From Hyphomicrobiales bacterium (lineage in GTDB: Bacteria > Pseudomonadota > Alphaproteobacteria > Rhizobiales > Methyloligellaceae), in NCBI GenBank assembly GCA_021775575.1, contig JAJFHO010000237.1, positions 1 to 38,793 on the forward strand: a DNA stretch of 38,793 nucleotides, read 5' to 3'. The notes beneath the pieces are model-generated. The model did not search any database. It was not told the origin of the DNA and saw only the letters and a program-made list of their open reading frames with translations. Below, in pieces: positions 7,250 through 15,470 of the stretch. A program made the translations under genes and the position numbers. Numbering within the stretch: position 1 is the stretch's first letter; each line of letters opens with the position of its first letter.

Positions 7250-7858
7250 ATGCGTAAGGTTGTTGAAATTGAGGGTATCGATCCGGCGTTGGCGACGGCC
7301 TGTGCGGAGAAAGGATTCAACAGCGTTGAGGATGTCGCCGGAGCAACGGTGACCGGGCTTGCCGCAGTGCCGGGACTCAGCAGGGTGCGGGCCAAACAGC
7401 TTATCGACGACGCGCAAACGTTGCTCGACGACGCACCGGCGCCCGAGACCGAGTCCGCAATGAGCGCTACAGACGAGACACCGCAGCCGGCGAGCCCGGC
7501 AACCGCGGCCAAGAAGCCGGCGGCCTCCGCGCCGGTGGCGCGCGACGACACATCGCCGCCAAAGACCAATTCCGTAAAGAGCGCTGGAAACGGGACACCG
7601 CCGCCGGCGAGCACGGCAACCACAGCCAAGAAGCCGGTGGCGTCCGCACCGGCAGCAAATGACGACGCTCCGCCGACCGAGACCGAGTCCGCAAAAAGCA
7701 CGGCAGACGAGACCGCCCCTCCGGCGAGTGCGGCGGACCGAAAGAAGAAAAAATCCACCAAAAAGAAAAAGAATAAGAAGGTAAAAAAGGGAAAGAAAGA
7801 TAAGAAAAAAGACGATAAAAAGAAGAAGAATAAGAAAAAGAAAAAGAAGAAAAAATAG
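7250..7858 (+). CDS. Helix-hairpin-helix protein with repeat linker and poly-lysine tail
   Basis: A 202-residue predicted cytoplasmic protein in three parts. Residues 1-62 look like a helix-hairpin-helix pair (IDPALATACAEKGFNSVEDV, then VPGLSRVRAKQLIDDA), a fold that usually contacts DNA or a partner protein. Residues about 65-160 are a low-complexity linker of Ala/Pro/Thr built from 39-residue repeats that each contain a KKP(A/V)ASAP box. The last 40 residues are almost pure lysine (29 of 40), ending in eight consecutive lysines. The ATG at 7250 has GGGAAGGG upstream. No known family covers the whole architecture. The context (PPK2, Pit, PPK1) and an FNR-type promoter suggest a granule- or nucleoid-associated role in polyphosphate storage. 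A histone-like DNA compaction role is the main alternative. Confidence 0.75.
   Translation: MRKVVEIEGIDPALATACAEKGFNSVEDVAGATVTGLAAVPGLSRVRAKQLIDDAQTLLDDAPAPETESAMSATDETPQPASPATAAKKPAASAPVARDDTSPPKTNSVKSAGNGTPPPASTATTAKKPVASAPAANDDAPPTETESAKSTADETAPPASAADRKKKKSTKKKKNKKVKKGKKDKKKDDKKKKNKKKKKKKK
7445..7735 (+). repeat. 117-bp tandem repeat inside the HhH-lysine gene
   Basis: Copies start at about 7445, 7562 and 7679, each opening with a GAGACC/AAGACC-type sequence followed by TCCG, so the period is 117 bp (39 codons). About 2.5 copies are present, and the first two share the CCAAGAAGCCGG segment. The repeats are diverged rather than identical, so the array is not recent. Confidence 0.7.
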
Positions 7859-8015
7859 TATTTAGTCCAAAATAGAGAAGGCTTAACTTCGAGGATTATG
7901 GATCGTCACTGCTTAAACTTGGCCTGACACCAGGTATAAAAGCTGATCTTTCCGTTTAACCGACAAACAATGCGTCCGCGCGCATTCGTCCTTTGCGTGG
8001 ATATCCGGGAGTGTT

Positions 8016-8041
8016 GGAAACGTGTGACAGCGGTTCGCGTT
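8016..8041 (+). promoter_or_regulatory. Possible EcfG-type promoter for the DUF47-pit operon
   Basis: GGAAAC (8016-8021) and CGTT (8038-8041) are separated by 16 bp. This resembles the GGAAC-N16/17-CGTT promoter of the alphaproteobacterial general stress sigma factor, with one extra A in the -35. It lies about 55 bp before the start at 8097. The motif is short and could be chance. Confidence 0.25.
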
Positions 8042-8096
8042 TCGAGTATGCGGAACGCAAAAGGGAACTGGGTATTGAACATGGGAGAATTGGCCA

Positions 8097-8777
8097 ATGG
8101 CTGGAAGTAACCCGTTTGCGAGTTTGTTTGGACGGTCGCCCTTTAAGCCCCTGCAGGAGCATATGCGCACCGTAAAAAAATGCGCTGCCCAGGTCACCAA
8201 GCTGTTCGAGGCGCTGTGTGAGGACGACCAGAAAAAGGTTGCGGAGATCAAGGAACGGATCTTCGAGCTTGAGAATGAAGCCGACGATATCAAGAACCAG
8301 CTGCGCGCACATCTTCCCAAGAGCCTGTTCATGCCGGTCGACCGGCGTGACCTGCTCGAAGTCCTCGACCTTCAGGATTCTATCGCCGACACCGCCCAGG
8401 ACATCGCCGGCCTTCTGGTCGAGCGAAAAATGGAGGTCGCGGAAGGGATGGCGCAGCCGCTGCTCAACATGGTGCGGCGTTGCGTCGATGCCTGCGACCA
8501 GGCGACACGCATCATCGAACGCCTGGACGAGCTGGTGGAAACCGGTTTCCGGGGACCCGAGTCCGACGCCGTGATCGAGATGGTCGAGCAACTGAACAAG
8601 ATCGAATCGGACACCGACCAGATGGGGCTGGAGCTGGCGCGCAGCCTGTTTGTCCATGAAGACAGCATGAACGCTGTGTCCGTGGTGTTCTGGTACGACC
8701 TGATCCGGATGATCGGCGAGTTGGCCGACTATGCCGAAAAAGTCGGAAATCGTTTGCGGCTGTTGCTCGCACGTTAA
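8097..8777 (+). CDS. PhoU-like DUF47 protein (Pit accessory)
   Basis: A 226-residue all-helical cytoplasmic protein of the DUF47/TIGR00153 family, a relative of PhoU. The family signature ELENEADDIKNQLR lies at about 57-70 and a second PhoU-like motif (MIGELADYAEKVGNRL) near the C-terminus. These acidic E-x-x-AD motifs bind metal clusters in PhoU proteins. Members are almost always next to Pit phosphate transporters and are thought to control them, and here pit starts 18 bp downstream, making a two-gene operon. GGGAG lies 9 nt before the ATG. No terminator is seen between the HhH-lysine gene and this one (238 bp), so read-through from the FNR-type promoter is possible. Confidence 0.92.
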   Translation: MAGSNPFASLFGRSPFKPLQEHMRTVKKCAAQVTKLFEALCEDDQKKVAEIKERIFELENEADDIKNQLRAHLPKSLFMPVDRRDLLEVLDLQDSIADTAQDIAGLLVERKMEVAEGMAQPLLNMVRRCVDACDQATRIIERLDELVETGFRGPESDAVIEMVEQLNKIESDTDQMGLELARSLFVHEDSMNAVSVVFWYDLIRMIGELADYAEKVGNRLRLLLAR

Positions 8778-8795
8778 ATCCGGGAGGAAAGAACC

Positions 8796-10064
8796 ATGGA
8801 ACTCATTGAGCTGCACGGCGCATTATTCATCGGCATTGCCGTCGTCTTCGGCCTGTATATGACATGGGGTATCGGCGCCAACGACGTCGCCAATGTCATG
8901 GGGACATCGGTCGGCTCCGGCGCCATAACGGTCACAACGGCGATCGTCATCGCCGCCGTCTTCGAATTCGCCGGCGCGGCCCTTGCCGGCGGGCATGTTA
9001 CCCAGACGATCCGCAAGGGGATTATCGACCCTTCGTCCATTGCGCAGAATCCTGAAATTCTCATATTCGGCATGCTCGCGGCCCTGTTGGCCGCCGCCGT
9101 CTGGCTGATGCTCGCCTCCATGCGCGGCTGGCCGGTGTCGACGACCCATTCGATCGTCGGCGCGGTGGTCGGCTTCACCATTGCGGCGATCGGCATCGAA
9201 GCGGTCAACTGGGGGAAGATCGGTCAAATCGTCGCCAGCTGGGTGATCTCGCCGGTTCTCGGCGGGGCGATATCCTTCGTTCTGATGATGAGCATCCGCA
9301 AACTGATCCTGAACGCGCCGCAACCCTTCCAAGCGGCAAAACGCTGGGGACCGCTTTATATCTTCCTGGTCGGGTTCATCATATCCCTGGTTACGATCTT
9401 CAAGGGGTTGAAGCACCTCAAGATCGAACTTGGCGCTCCCGCAAGCTTTGCTATTGCCACCGCGTTCGGCGCCGCCATCGCCATCATCGGATACATTCTT
9501 ATCCAGAGGGTGAAAGTCGATGAGGAGGCGGACAAGGATTTCCACTATGCCAGCGTCGAGAAAGTGTTCGTCCCGATGATGCTGTTCACGGCGTGCGGTA
9601 TGGCCTTTGCGCATGGTTCGAACGACGTCGCCAACGGTGTTGGTCCGATGGCCGCTGTCGTTGGCCTTGTCGAGTCAGGCGGCGAGGTGGCGCAGAAATC
9701 GGAACTGCCGATCTGGATATTGCTGGTCGGCGGGTTCGGTATTGTGGTTGGCTTGGCCACATACGGCTACAAAGTCATGCGGACCATCGGCACCAAGATC
9801 ACCGAGTTGACGCCGACGCGCGGCTTCTGCGCGACCATGGCGGCGGCGACGACCGTGGTGCTGGCGTCGCGGACGGGAATGCCGGTATCGACAACGCATA
9901 TCGCCGTCGGCGGCGTTATCGGCGTCGGCTTGGCCCGGGGAATCGGAGCGCTCGATTTGCGCGTGATCGGCGGCATCATCATGTCCTGGGTCATCACCCT
10001 GCCGATTGGCGGCATCCTCGCCGCCCTGTTCTATTTCACGCTGCGCGGCATGTTCCTGGGCTAA
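8796..10064 (+). CDS. pit: Inorganic phosphate transporter, Pit family
   Basis: A 422-residue integral membrane protein of the PHO4/Pit family, which takes up metal-phosphate (for example MgHPO4) driven by protons or sodium. Both family repeats are present: GANDVAN at 27-33 and HGSNDVANGVGP from 273, each followed by hydrophobic helices and a VSTTH box (GWPVSTTHSIVGAVVG and GMPVSTTHIAVGGVIG). Hydrophobic segments cover the whole length apart from a central charged loop near residues 230-255. GGGAGGAAAG provides a strong ribosome site before the ATG. It follows the DUF47 gene by 18 bp and ends at a strong intrinsic terminator. Pit takes up phosphate as the Mg complex, which fits with the CNNM/CorC genes nearby. 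Low-affinity Pit is typical of polyphosphate-accumulating bacteria. Confidence 0.95.
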   Translation: MELIELHGALFIGIAVVFGLYMTWGIGANDVANVMGTSVGSGAITVTTAIVIAAVFEFAGAALAGGHVTQTIRKGIIDPSSIAQNPEILIFGMLAALLAAAVWLMLASMRGWPVSTTHSIVGAVVGFTIAAIGIEAVNWGKIGQIVASWVISPVLGGAISFVLMMSIRKLILNAPQPFQAAKRWGPLYIFLVGFIISLVTIFKGLKHLKIELGAPASFAIATAFGAAIAIIGYILIQRVKVDEEADKDFHYASVEKVFVPMMLFTACGMAFAHGSNDVANGVGPMAAVVGLVESGGEVAQKSELPIWILLVGGFGIVVGLATYGYKVMRTIGTKITELTPTRGFCATMAAATTVVLASRTGMPVSTTHIAVGGVIGVGLARGIGALDLRVIGGIIMSWVITLPIGGILAALFYFTLRGMFLG

Positions 10065-10104
10065 CGGGGAAAACGGACTTACGGTCAGTACGCGCCGTTT
10101 CGCA

Positions 10105-10135
10105 AATGCCCTGCCTTGCGGCAGGGCATTTTTTT
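10105..10135 (+). terminator. Rho-independent terminator after pit
   Basis: AATGCCCTGCC (10105-10115) pairs perfectly with GGCAGGGCATT (10120-10130) around a 4-nt loop and runs straight into a T-tract to 10135. There is no T-run on the opposite strand, so it terminates rightward transcription only. Confidence 0.95.
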
Positions 10136-10180
10136 GCCCGTCAAAGACTTTGAAGACCTGTTGGGGTCGCCGGGATCAAG

Positions 10181-11677
10181 CTAAGCGCCCAGCCCGTCGT
10201 TGAGGAATGCGAGCGCCGGCTCGGGAACGAACTCCAGCGGCATCACGCGCCCATCGCTCATGATCATCGCGGCGAGGCGGTGCGTATGGGCGGAATAAAC
10301 AAGGTGATGCCCGACGATTCCGCCTATGTCCAGCCACACCGTCCCCTCCGAGGACAGCGGCGTATGGCCGACAATCACCGGCGCGTGCCTGGACAGGTTC
10401 AAGGTTTGACGGAATCGTCTGACGCTTCCCTTGCCATAACCGGCCGGACGGTTTCCCTGCCGCAGCCGGTTCCACACCAGTTCATTTTGGATGCCTGGGT
10501 AGCGCTGGATATTGACCAGGGTATTGCGGTCGACCCTAGAGCGGACCGGGGCGCCGTGACAGCCGGCAAAATCGTTTCCGTGGATAACAAAAGCCAGGGA
10601 GTTGAACAGGGTCTCGATCTCGCTGACATAGGCCTTGCCGCGCCGTTCCTTCAAAAGTTTGCGGAAAAGAACGCCCTGCGGCACGCCGCCCTTGCCGACA
10701 TCGGGTGAAAAGCTCTCGTGATTGCCGCGGATGTAGAAAACATTTTCAGGGAAGCGGCGCTTCAGCATGCAAAAAATATCCAGGATGAAAATCGAGGATT
10801 CCATGTCTTCAAGTTCGCCGTCTTCCTGGCTGTGAACCAGATCGCCCAGCAAGACCAGGCAGGCATCGCCGCGCTCCAGCGCGGCCAGCAACCCCCCTTC
10901 CGTGATCACGCGCAGAAGATTGTCCACGCGGGTGTGAATATCGCCCATGATCACGACGGTCATGTCGTCTGGGAACCGGATGACGCCACCCGGAGCACCT
11001 TCGTCATCGGGCTCCCGGTAAACCTCCGCCGCGATGACGGCGTTGACGTCGCGGATAACCTTCAGCGCATCCTTATCATCGAACTGGGTCAGAGGACGTC
11101 CGAGGACATCCGGCAAGCGCTTCAGATTCTTGCGACGCGCCTTCCATACGGAGCTTGAGGACGTAATCGCCGAAATTTCCGTCTGCCGGTCCAAATCCAG
11201 CGGCTGGACCGTCAGCTCGCCCTTGCGGTTGTCGATCCTGGCATGGCGTCCGGCGACCGATTTGTTGAGCCCGAATAACCTCTTCTGCAAATCGTCGGAC
11301 CGCCCAACCACGACCGTCTCCCCAGGCGCGATGCGGAGGAAACTCGGAACGCCCTTGTAGAAATCCCGGCCCGAATGAATAATCCATTCCCGGTTGCCGT
11401 CATTTTCATTCCCGGTGACGGCGAGATCGGGATGGATCTCCAGCGTCACATTGCCAAGCGTCAACTGGAACGGCTGGCCATCCCAGGCGATACGGACAGC
11501 CGAGCCGAGCTTCGCCGGCTTCGGCGGGAGAGCCATCAACTCTCCCTCCGGCGTACTCTTGAGAAAATTGCCAATCCGCCCAAACAGCGAGCGCTTTTCC
11601 GCAAGTCCCTCGGGCAGCGTCTCGGCAACTTTTCCCGTATCGGCGGCGTCGGTCACAACTTTGGCGCCTTCTTGCAT
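10181..11677 (-). CDS. FHA-like/metallophosphatase fusion protein
   Basis: A 498-residue cytoplasmic protein. The C-terminal half is a calcineurin-like (PPP-type) metallophosphatase with all metal motifs: GDIH 245-248, GDLVHS 278-283, GNHE 318-321, H366 and GHTP 437-440, so activity on a phosphoprotein, nucleotide or polyphosphate is likely. The N-terminal part has an FHA-like stretch at about 120-165 (VVVGRSDD, then S140 and GRHARID 143-149), the G-R/S/R-H pattern that reads phosphothreonine. An FHA-phosphatase pairing is uncommon. The gene overlaps the upstream P-loop gene by 25 bp and lies in a ppk1-led leftward operon. The start at 11677 is the first in frame, and a later ATG is possible because the first 40 residues are poorly structured. 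The substrate is unknown. Confidence 0.8.
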   Translation of the reverse strand: MQEGAKVVTDAADTGKVAETLPEGLAEKRSLFGRIGNFLKSTPEGELMALPPKPAKLGSAVRIAWDGQPFQLTLGNVTLEIHPDLAVTGNENDGNREWIIHSGRDFYKGVPSFLRIAPGETVVVGRSDDLQKRLFGLNKSVAGRHARIDNRKGELTVQPLDLDRQTEISAITSSSSVWKARRKNLKRLPDVLGRPLTQFDDKDALKVIRDVNAVIAAEVYREPDDEGAPGGVIRFPDDMTVVIMGDIHTRVDNLLRVITEGGLLAALERGDACLVLLGDLVHSQEDGELEDMESSIFILDIFCMLKRRFPENVFYIRGNHESFSPDVGKGGVPQGVLFRKLLKERRGKAYVSEIETLFNSLAFVIHGNDFAGCHGAPVRSRVDRNTLVNIQRYPGIQNELVWNRLRQGNRPAGYGKGSVRRFRQTLNLSRHAPVIVGHTPLSSEGTVWLDIGGIVGHHLVYSAHTHRLAAMIMSDGRVMPLEFVPEPALAFLNDGLGA

Positions 11678-12282
11678 TCGACGATTTTCATCGGTGTGCC
11701 TTCGCGTTCCACGCGCACATAGACATGCATTCCCGAAGTCCAGAAATACCAGGCAATCGTACGATAAAATTCTACCTGACAGGTTACTATTTCGGGCGTG
11801 ATATACCGGTCGTGGGGGAACAGCCCGGTCTTCGCCCGCGCAATCCGGTCCCGATATATCTGGTCAGAGGGCGGCAGAATAAACTCGAAAACATAACGCG
11901 TGCGCCAATCCGCTCCGAAAAACCAGGTTTTGGGGGGTGGGATCATGATCCGCCGGAAGTCCATTTCCAGGCTGTCGCAATTATTCACCCATTCGTCGTC
12001 AAGGACCGTGAGTGCCTCGCTGTGCCCCTTGAACGGGACTCCGAGATGGATTTCGCGGGGTCTGTATGTCAGCTCATGAACCCGCCACCAGTAGGGCACG
12101 GAGAGATCGACATATCCCTCATAGGGCCAGCCCCGCATTTTGCCCACCAGCGTACTTTTTCCCGATCCGGGCGGGCCCGTGATCAGAAACTGGCGGAATT
12201 TGGGTTCTTTGGGGAACGCAACCCCGTTTATGTCTTGCAGATCCTCGATCGGTGCCAGGATCAGGGCTTCAGCGGCAATCAT
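11653..12282 (-). CDS. P-loop NTP-binding protein of unknown function
   Basis: A 209-residue cytoplasmic protein with a clear Walker A motif, GPPGSGKST at 36-44, inside LITGPPGSGKSTLVGKM. A LTVLDDEW segment follows that could serve as Walker B. The rest (FRRIMIPPPKTWFFGADWR, RIARAKTGLFPHDRYITPE, YRTIAWYFWTSGM) is distinctive but not one I can place in a named family. Length and layout fit a small kinase-like or G-protein-like fold rather than an AAA+ ATPase. It sits between ppk1 (93 bp upstream) and the FHA-phosphatase (25-bp overlap), so a kinase/phosphatase pair linked to polyphosphate is a fair inference. The ATG at 12282 has AGG a few bases upstream. Confidence 0.75.
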   Translation of the reverse strand: MIAAEALILAPIEDLQDINGVAFPKEPKFRQFLITGPPGSGKSTLVGKMRGWPYEGYVDLSVPYWWRVHELTYRPREIHLGVPFKGHSEALTVLDDEWVNNCDSLEMDFRRIMIPPPKTWFFGADWRTRYVFEFILPPSDQIYRDRIARAKTGLFPHDRYITPEIVTCQVEFYRTIAWYFWTSGMHVYVRVEREGTPMKIVECKKAPKL

Positions 12283-12375
12283 TTGGTTAGCCTGCGGGGA
12301 GAATCGGAATAGGCCAAGCGACGTGACGCTTTTGTCTCATTCGCGCGCTGGATGTGCAAGCATTCCGCAAGAATC

Positions 12376-15300
12376 TCAGCGTGTCGACCGCCGTGCGATA
12401 GCCTTGGGCCGGAGCAGTTGTTTCTGCCGCGCCTCCTGATGACGGACCTCCGCGGCGTCGATCATCGCCTGTTGACAACCAGGCTCGGTCTTTCCACTCA
12501 GGGGCTGGCGTTGCTTATAGCCTCCTTCGGAATCCATTTCCCAAACGTTGCGCCGGTCGTTCAACTGCGCTTCCAGACAGCTGCGCAGCCGATCGCGCAG
12601 AGGCTCGTCCTCGATTGCAACGAGGACTTCGGCGCGGCGCTCCAGATTGCGCATCATGAGATCGGCGGAACCGATATAGAATTCCTCATCGCCGCCATTG
12701 TGGAAATAATAGATCCGCGCATGCTCGAGAAACCGCCCGACGACGCTAACCACGGTGATGTTGTCGGAAAGTCCCGGTATTCCGGGCCGCAAGCGGCAGG
12801 TATCGCGGATTATCAGCTCTACCTTCACGCCGACGCGTGACGCCCGGTAAAGGGCTTCGGTGATATCGGGGTCCTCCAGCGCATTTGTCTTCAGCCGGAT
12901 CAAACCGCGAGAACGCGTCGAATTCTTGGAAATCTCCCGATCTATCTTGCTGAGAAGCCGGTCCTTCATGTTGCGCGGCGACACCAGGATTTTCGAATAA
13001 TGGCGCAGCGGCTGACAGCCGGAGGTCAGGAAGTTGAAGAAATCGCCGATTTCAGCGCCAATTTTGCTGTTACAGGTCAGCAACCCGAAATCCACGTAAA
13101 GCCGCGCCGTACCGGCATGGTAATTGCCGGTGCCAATATGGGCATAGTGGCGCAAGCCGTCGAAATCCCGGCGGATCACGAGAACGAGCTTGGAATGGGT
13201 CTTGAGGCCGACGACGCCGTAAGTGACGTGAATCCCGGCTTCTTCAAGACGGGTCGCCCAATTGATATTGGCGGCCTCGTCGAAACGGGCCTTGAGTTCG
13301 ACCGCGACCGCGACTTGCTTGCCGTTGCGCGCCGCCTCGATCAGGTAGTCGATGATCCCCGTACCCTCCGTCGTCCGGTACAAAGTCATCTTGATCGCCA
13401 TCACCTTGGGGTCCTGACAGGCCTCGCGGACAAAGCGTACGACAGAGGTCTTGAAGGATTCATAGGGGTGATGGAGAAGGAAAGGCCCCTTGTTGCGAAT
13501 GGCGTGAAAAATGTTCGGCTCGCCTTCGATTTCGACATTGTCGATAGCGTGGTGGTCCGGGTCGTGCAGCTCGGAAACGTTGACCCCCGCGATTTCGAAC
13601 AGATCGCACATGCCCAGCATGACGTCGCTTTCGAAGACGTCTTCATCCTCGTCGAGACCAAGTTCGGCGGCAAGCATGCCGCGATGGACCGATTTGATGC
13701 CCGTTGCCGTTTCGAGACGCACGATCGGGGCGAATTTGCGGTCGCGGACCTCGCCCTCGATCATTTCCAGAAGATCGTCGGCGGTTTCCTCCTCGCGTTC
13801 CGTGTTCGCGTTGCGCGTTACTCTGAATACCTCGCACGTCGTCACTTCGACATCTTGGAACAGAACGTCGAGATTGTTGGCCATGACGTCTTCAAGCAGG
13901 ACGAACCGGTTGGTTGAGCCAACGGGAATGAACCGCGGCACATTATTGCCCGTCGGCACTTTGACGCGGGCCATGATGGGCGTCGCTTCGCCTTGGGTGC
14001 GGAGCGTGACCAGCAGATTCAAGGACAGATTCGAAATATGCGGGAAGGGATGGGCCGGATCCATGGCGAGCGGCGTGACCAGCGGGTAGATATTTTCCAG
14101 ATAGTAGGCGCGCACGCCGGCCTGTTCGTCTTCCAGCAAATCCGCGTAATCGCAAATGGCGATATCCCGCCGATGAAGACGCTCTTTAAGATCAAGAAAA
14201 ATAGTTCTGGCCCTGGCTTGAATGTCGCGGACCAACGCCACGCAGTCTTGGATTTGATCCTGAGGACTGCGGCCATCGACGGTACGTTCGTGGATGCCGG
14301 CGCCGACCTGCTGCTTCAATCCACCGATCCGTTTCATGAAGAACTCGTCGAGGTTGCCGCCGACGATGGCCAGGAATTTCACGCGCTCCAGCAAAGGCGT
14401 GCGGTCATCTTCGGCCTCGTGCAAAACACGCCTGTTGAACTCGAGCCAGGTCAGTTCACGGTTCAGGTAAAGTTCAGGCGCTTTCAGGTATTTTCCGGTT
14501 TCGGCTTCCGAGCGGGCGGCTTTTTCCGCCGCCTCGCTGGCTCTCAGGGCGGCGCGTTCCGCAGCCGCCTTCGATGCCGCGGCAGCGTGGGCGGCAGCGG
14601 CGGCCTCTGATTTTTCAGCCGCTTTCGCCGAGGCGCGTGTATCGTCCACCGCCGCTTTCGTTTCCGTGCGCGCTTCGCCGACCGTGGCCTTGGCCATGCT
14701 CAACGACTGTCCCGCCTGCTTGTTTCCGCCGCGAACCGCGTTTTCCGCCTTCTTAGCCGCCAGTTCGGTTCTCTTCACCGCATGGGCAGCTTCCTTGACT
14801 TTTTCCGCCGCCGCCACGGCCTCGGCCTTGGCTTGGCTGGCCAGCGCCGCCACCTTCATTGCCGCCGCCTCCGCCGCGGCTTCCTTTGCCTCCGCTTCCT
14901 TGGCGAGCTTTACGCAGCGCCGCATGGATGACTTGGTTGACCGCTCTGCCGGCTTTCCGGTCCGTTCCGCCTGGGCAAGCTCGATTTCAGCGCCCTTGGC
15001 CTTGGCTGCCGCCTTGATCGCAGCCGTCTCCGTTTTGCGGGCATCAGCGGCGGCCGATTCGCTCTCGGACGCCAATTTCGCGGCGCGTGCGGCCATCTGC
15101 TCTGCCGCGCTCGCGGCTTTTGCTGCTGCCTTGGCCTCCTTGTCCGCCGTCGCAACGGCGCGGCTGAGCGGCGTTCGGGGATGCCCGCGTTCGGCTTCAG
15201 CCAAAGAGGCTTTGGTCGCCTCTTTGGTCTTCGCCACGGATTTCGCGGCGTGTGCCGTCTGATCGGCGGCCTTGGACGCCTTCTTGCGTGACTTGGTCGC

Positions 15301-15417
15301 CGCCAAGGACGCCCGGTCGGCATTTGATTTGGTGAACCGCGTCTCCGGAGAGAGCAGGTTGCTTTCGATTTCTTCAGCACTCATCTTATTGATTGGGCGT
15401 ATATTTATTCTATGCAT
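12376..15417 (-). CDS. ppk1: Polyphosphate kinase 1 with a long Ala/Lys-rich N-terminal extension
   Basis: Makes polyphosphate from ATP, reversibly. Residue numbers count from the upstream GTG at 15480 (1034 aa); from the preferred ATG at 15417 subtract 21. The PPK1 core runs from about 338 (YLNRELTWLEFNRRVLHEA) to 990. H762 in GLKTHSK is the autophosphorylated histidine and H920 in FLEHARIYYFHNG the likely second catalytic one. NLDEFFMKRIGGLK and the HIGTGNYH motif are intact. Residues 45-330 are an Ala/Lys/Glu-rich helical region, recalling histone-H1-like AlgP or phasin-type repeats, whereas ordinary PPK1 is about 700 aa. The 15417 ATG follows eight Gs and lies downstream of the predicted FNR-type start site (about 15465), which would exclude the GTG. 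A third start at 15384 is possible. It leads the operon with the P-loop and FHA-phosphatase genes. Confidence 0.95.
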   Translation of the reverse strand: MHRINIRPINKMSAEEIESNLLSPETRFTKSNADRASLAATKSRKKASKAADQTAHAAKSVAKTKEATKASLAEAERGHPRTPLSRAVATADKEAKAAAKAASAAEQMAARAAKLASESESAAADARKTETAAIKAAAKAKGAEIELAQAERTGKPAERSTKSSMRRCVKLAKEAEAKEAAAEAAAMKVAALASQAKAEAVAAAEKVKEAAHAVKRTELAAKKAENAVRGGNKQAGQSLSMAKATVGEARTETKAAVDDTRASAKAAEKSEAAAAAHAAAASKAAAERAALRASEAAEKAARSEAETGKYLKAPELYLNRELTWLEFNRRVLHEAEDDRTPLLERVKFLAIVGGNLDEFFMKRIGGLKQQVGAGIHERTVDGRSPQDQIQDCVALVRDIQARARTIFLDLKERLHRRDIAICDYADLLEDEQAGVRAYYLENIYPLVTPLAMDPAHPFPHISNLSLNLLVTLRTQGEATPIMARVKVPTGNNVPRFIPVGSTNRFVLLEDVMANNLDVLFQDVEVTTCEVFRVTRNANTEREEETADDLLEMIEGEVRDRKFAPIVRLETATGIKSVHRGMLAAELGLDEDEDVFESDVMLGMCDLFEIAGVNVSELHDPDHHAIDNVEIEGEPNIFHAIRNKGPFLLHHPYESFKTSVVRFVREACQDPKVMAIKMTLYRTTEGTGIIDYLIEAARNGKQVAVAVELKARFDEAANINWATRLEEAGIHVTYGVVGLKTHSKLVLVIRRDFDGLRHYAHIGTGNYHAGTARLYVDFGLLTCNSKIGAEIGDFFNFLTSGCQPLRHYSKILVSPRNMKDRLLSKIDREISKNSTRSRGLIRLKTNALEDPDITEALYRASRVGVKVELIIRDTCRLRPGIPGLSDNITVVSVVGRFLEHARIYYFHNGGDEEFYIGSADLMMRNLERRAEVLVAIEDEPLRDRLRSCLEAQLNDRRNVWEMDSEGGYKQRQPLSGKTEPGCQQAMIDAAEVRHQEARQKQLLRPKAIARRSTR

Positions 15418-15470
15418 ACCCCCCCCTTCGTCCATGACAGGGAACAAATGCGACAAAATTGACAAACCGC

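Noticed and set aside
7062-7352. 96-codon open frame upstream of and overlapping the HhH gene
   Set aside because: It overlaps the HhH domain in another phase by about 100 bp and lacks a ribosome site; the segment is better seen as a leader.
6880-7761. Minus-strand 293-codon open frame over the HhH-lysine gene
   Set aside because: Low-complexity mirror of the Ala/Pro repeat region; the plus strand has the ribosome site, promoter and a meaningful HhH domain.
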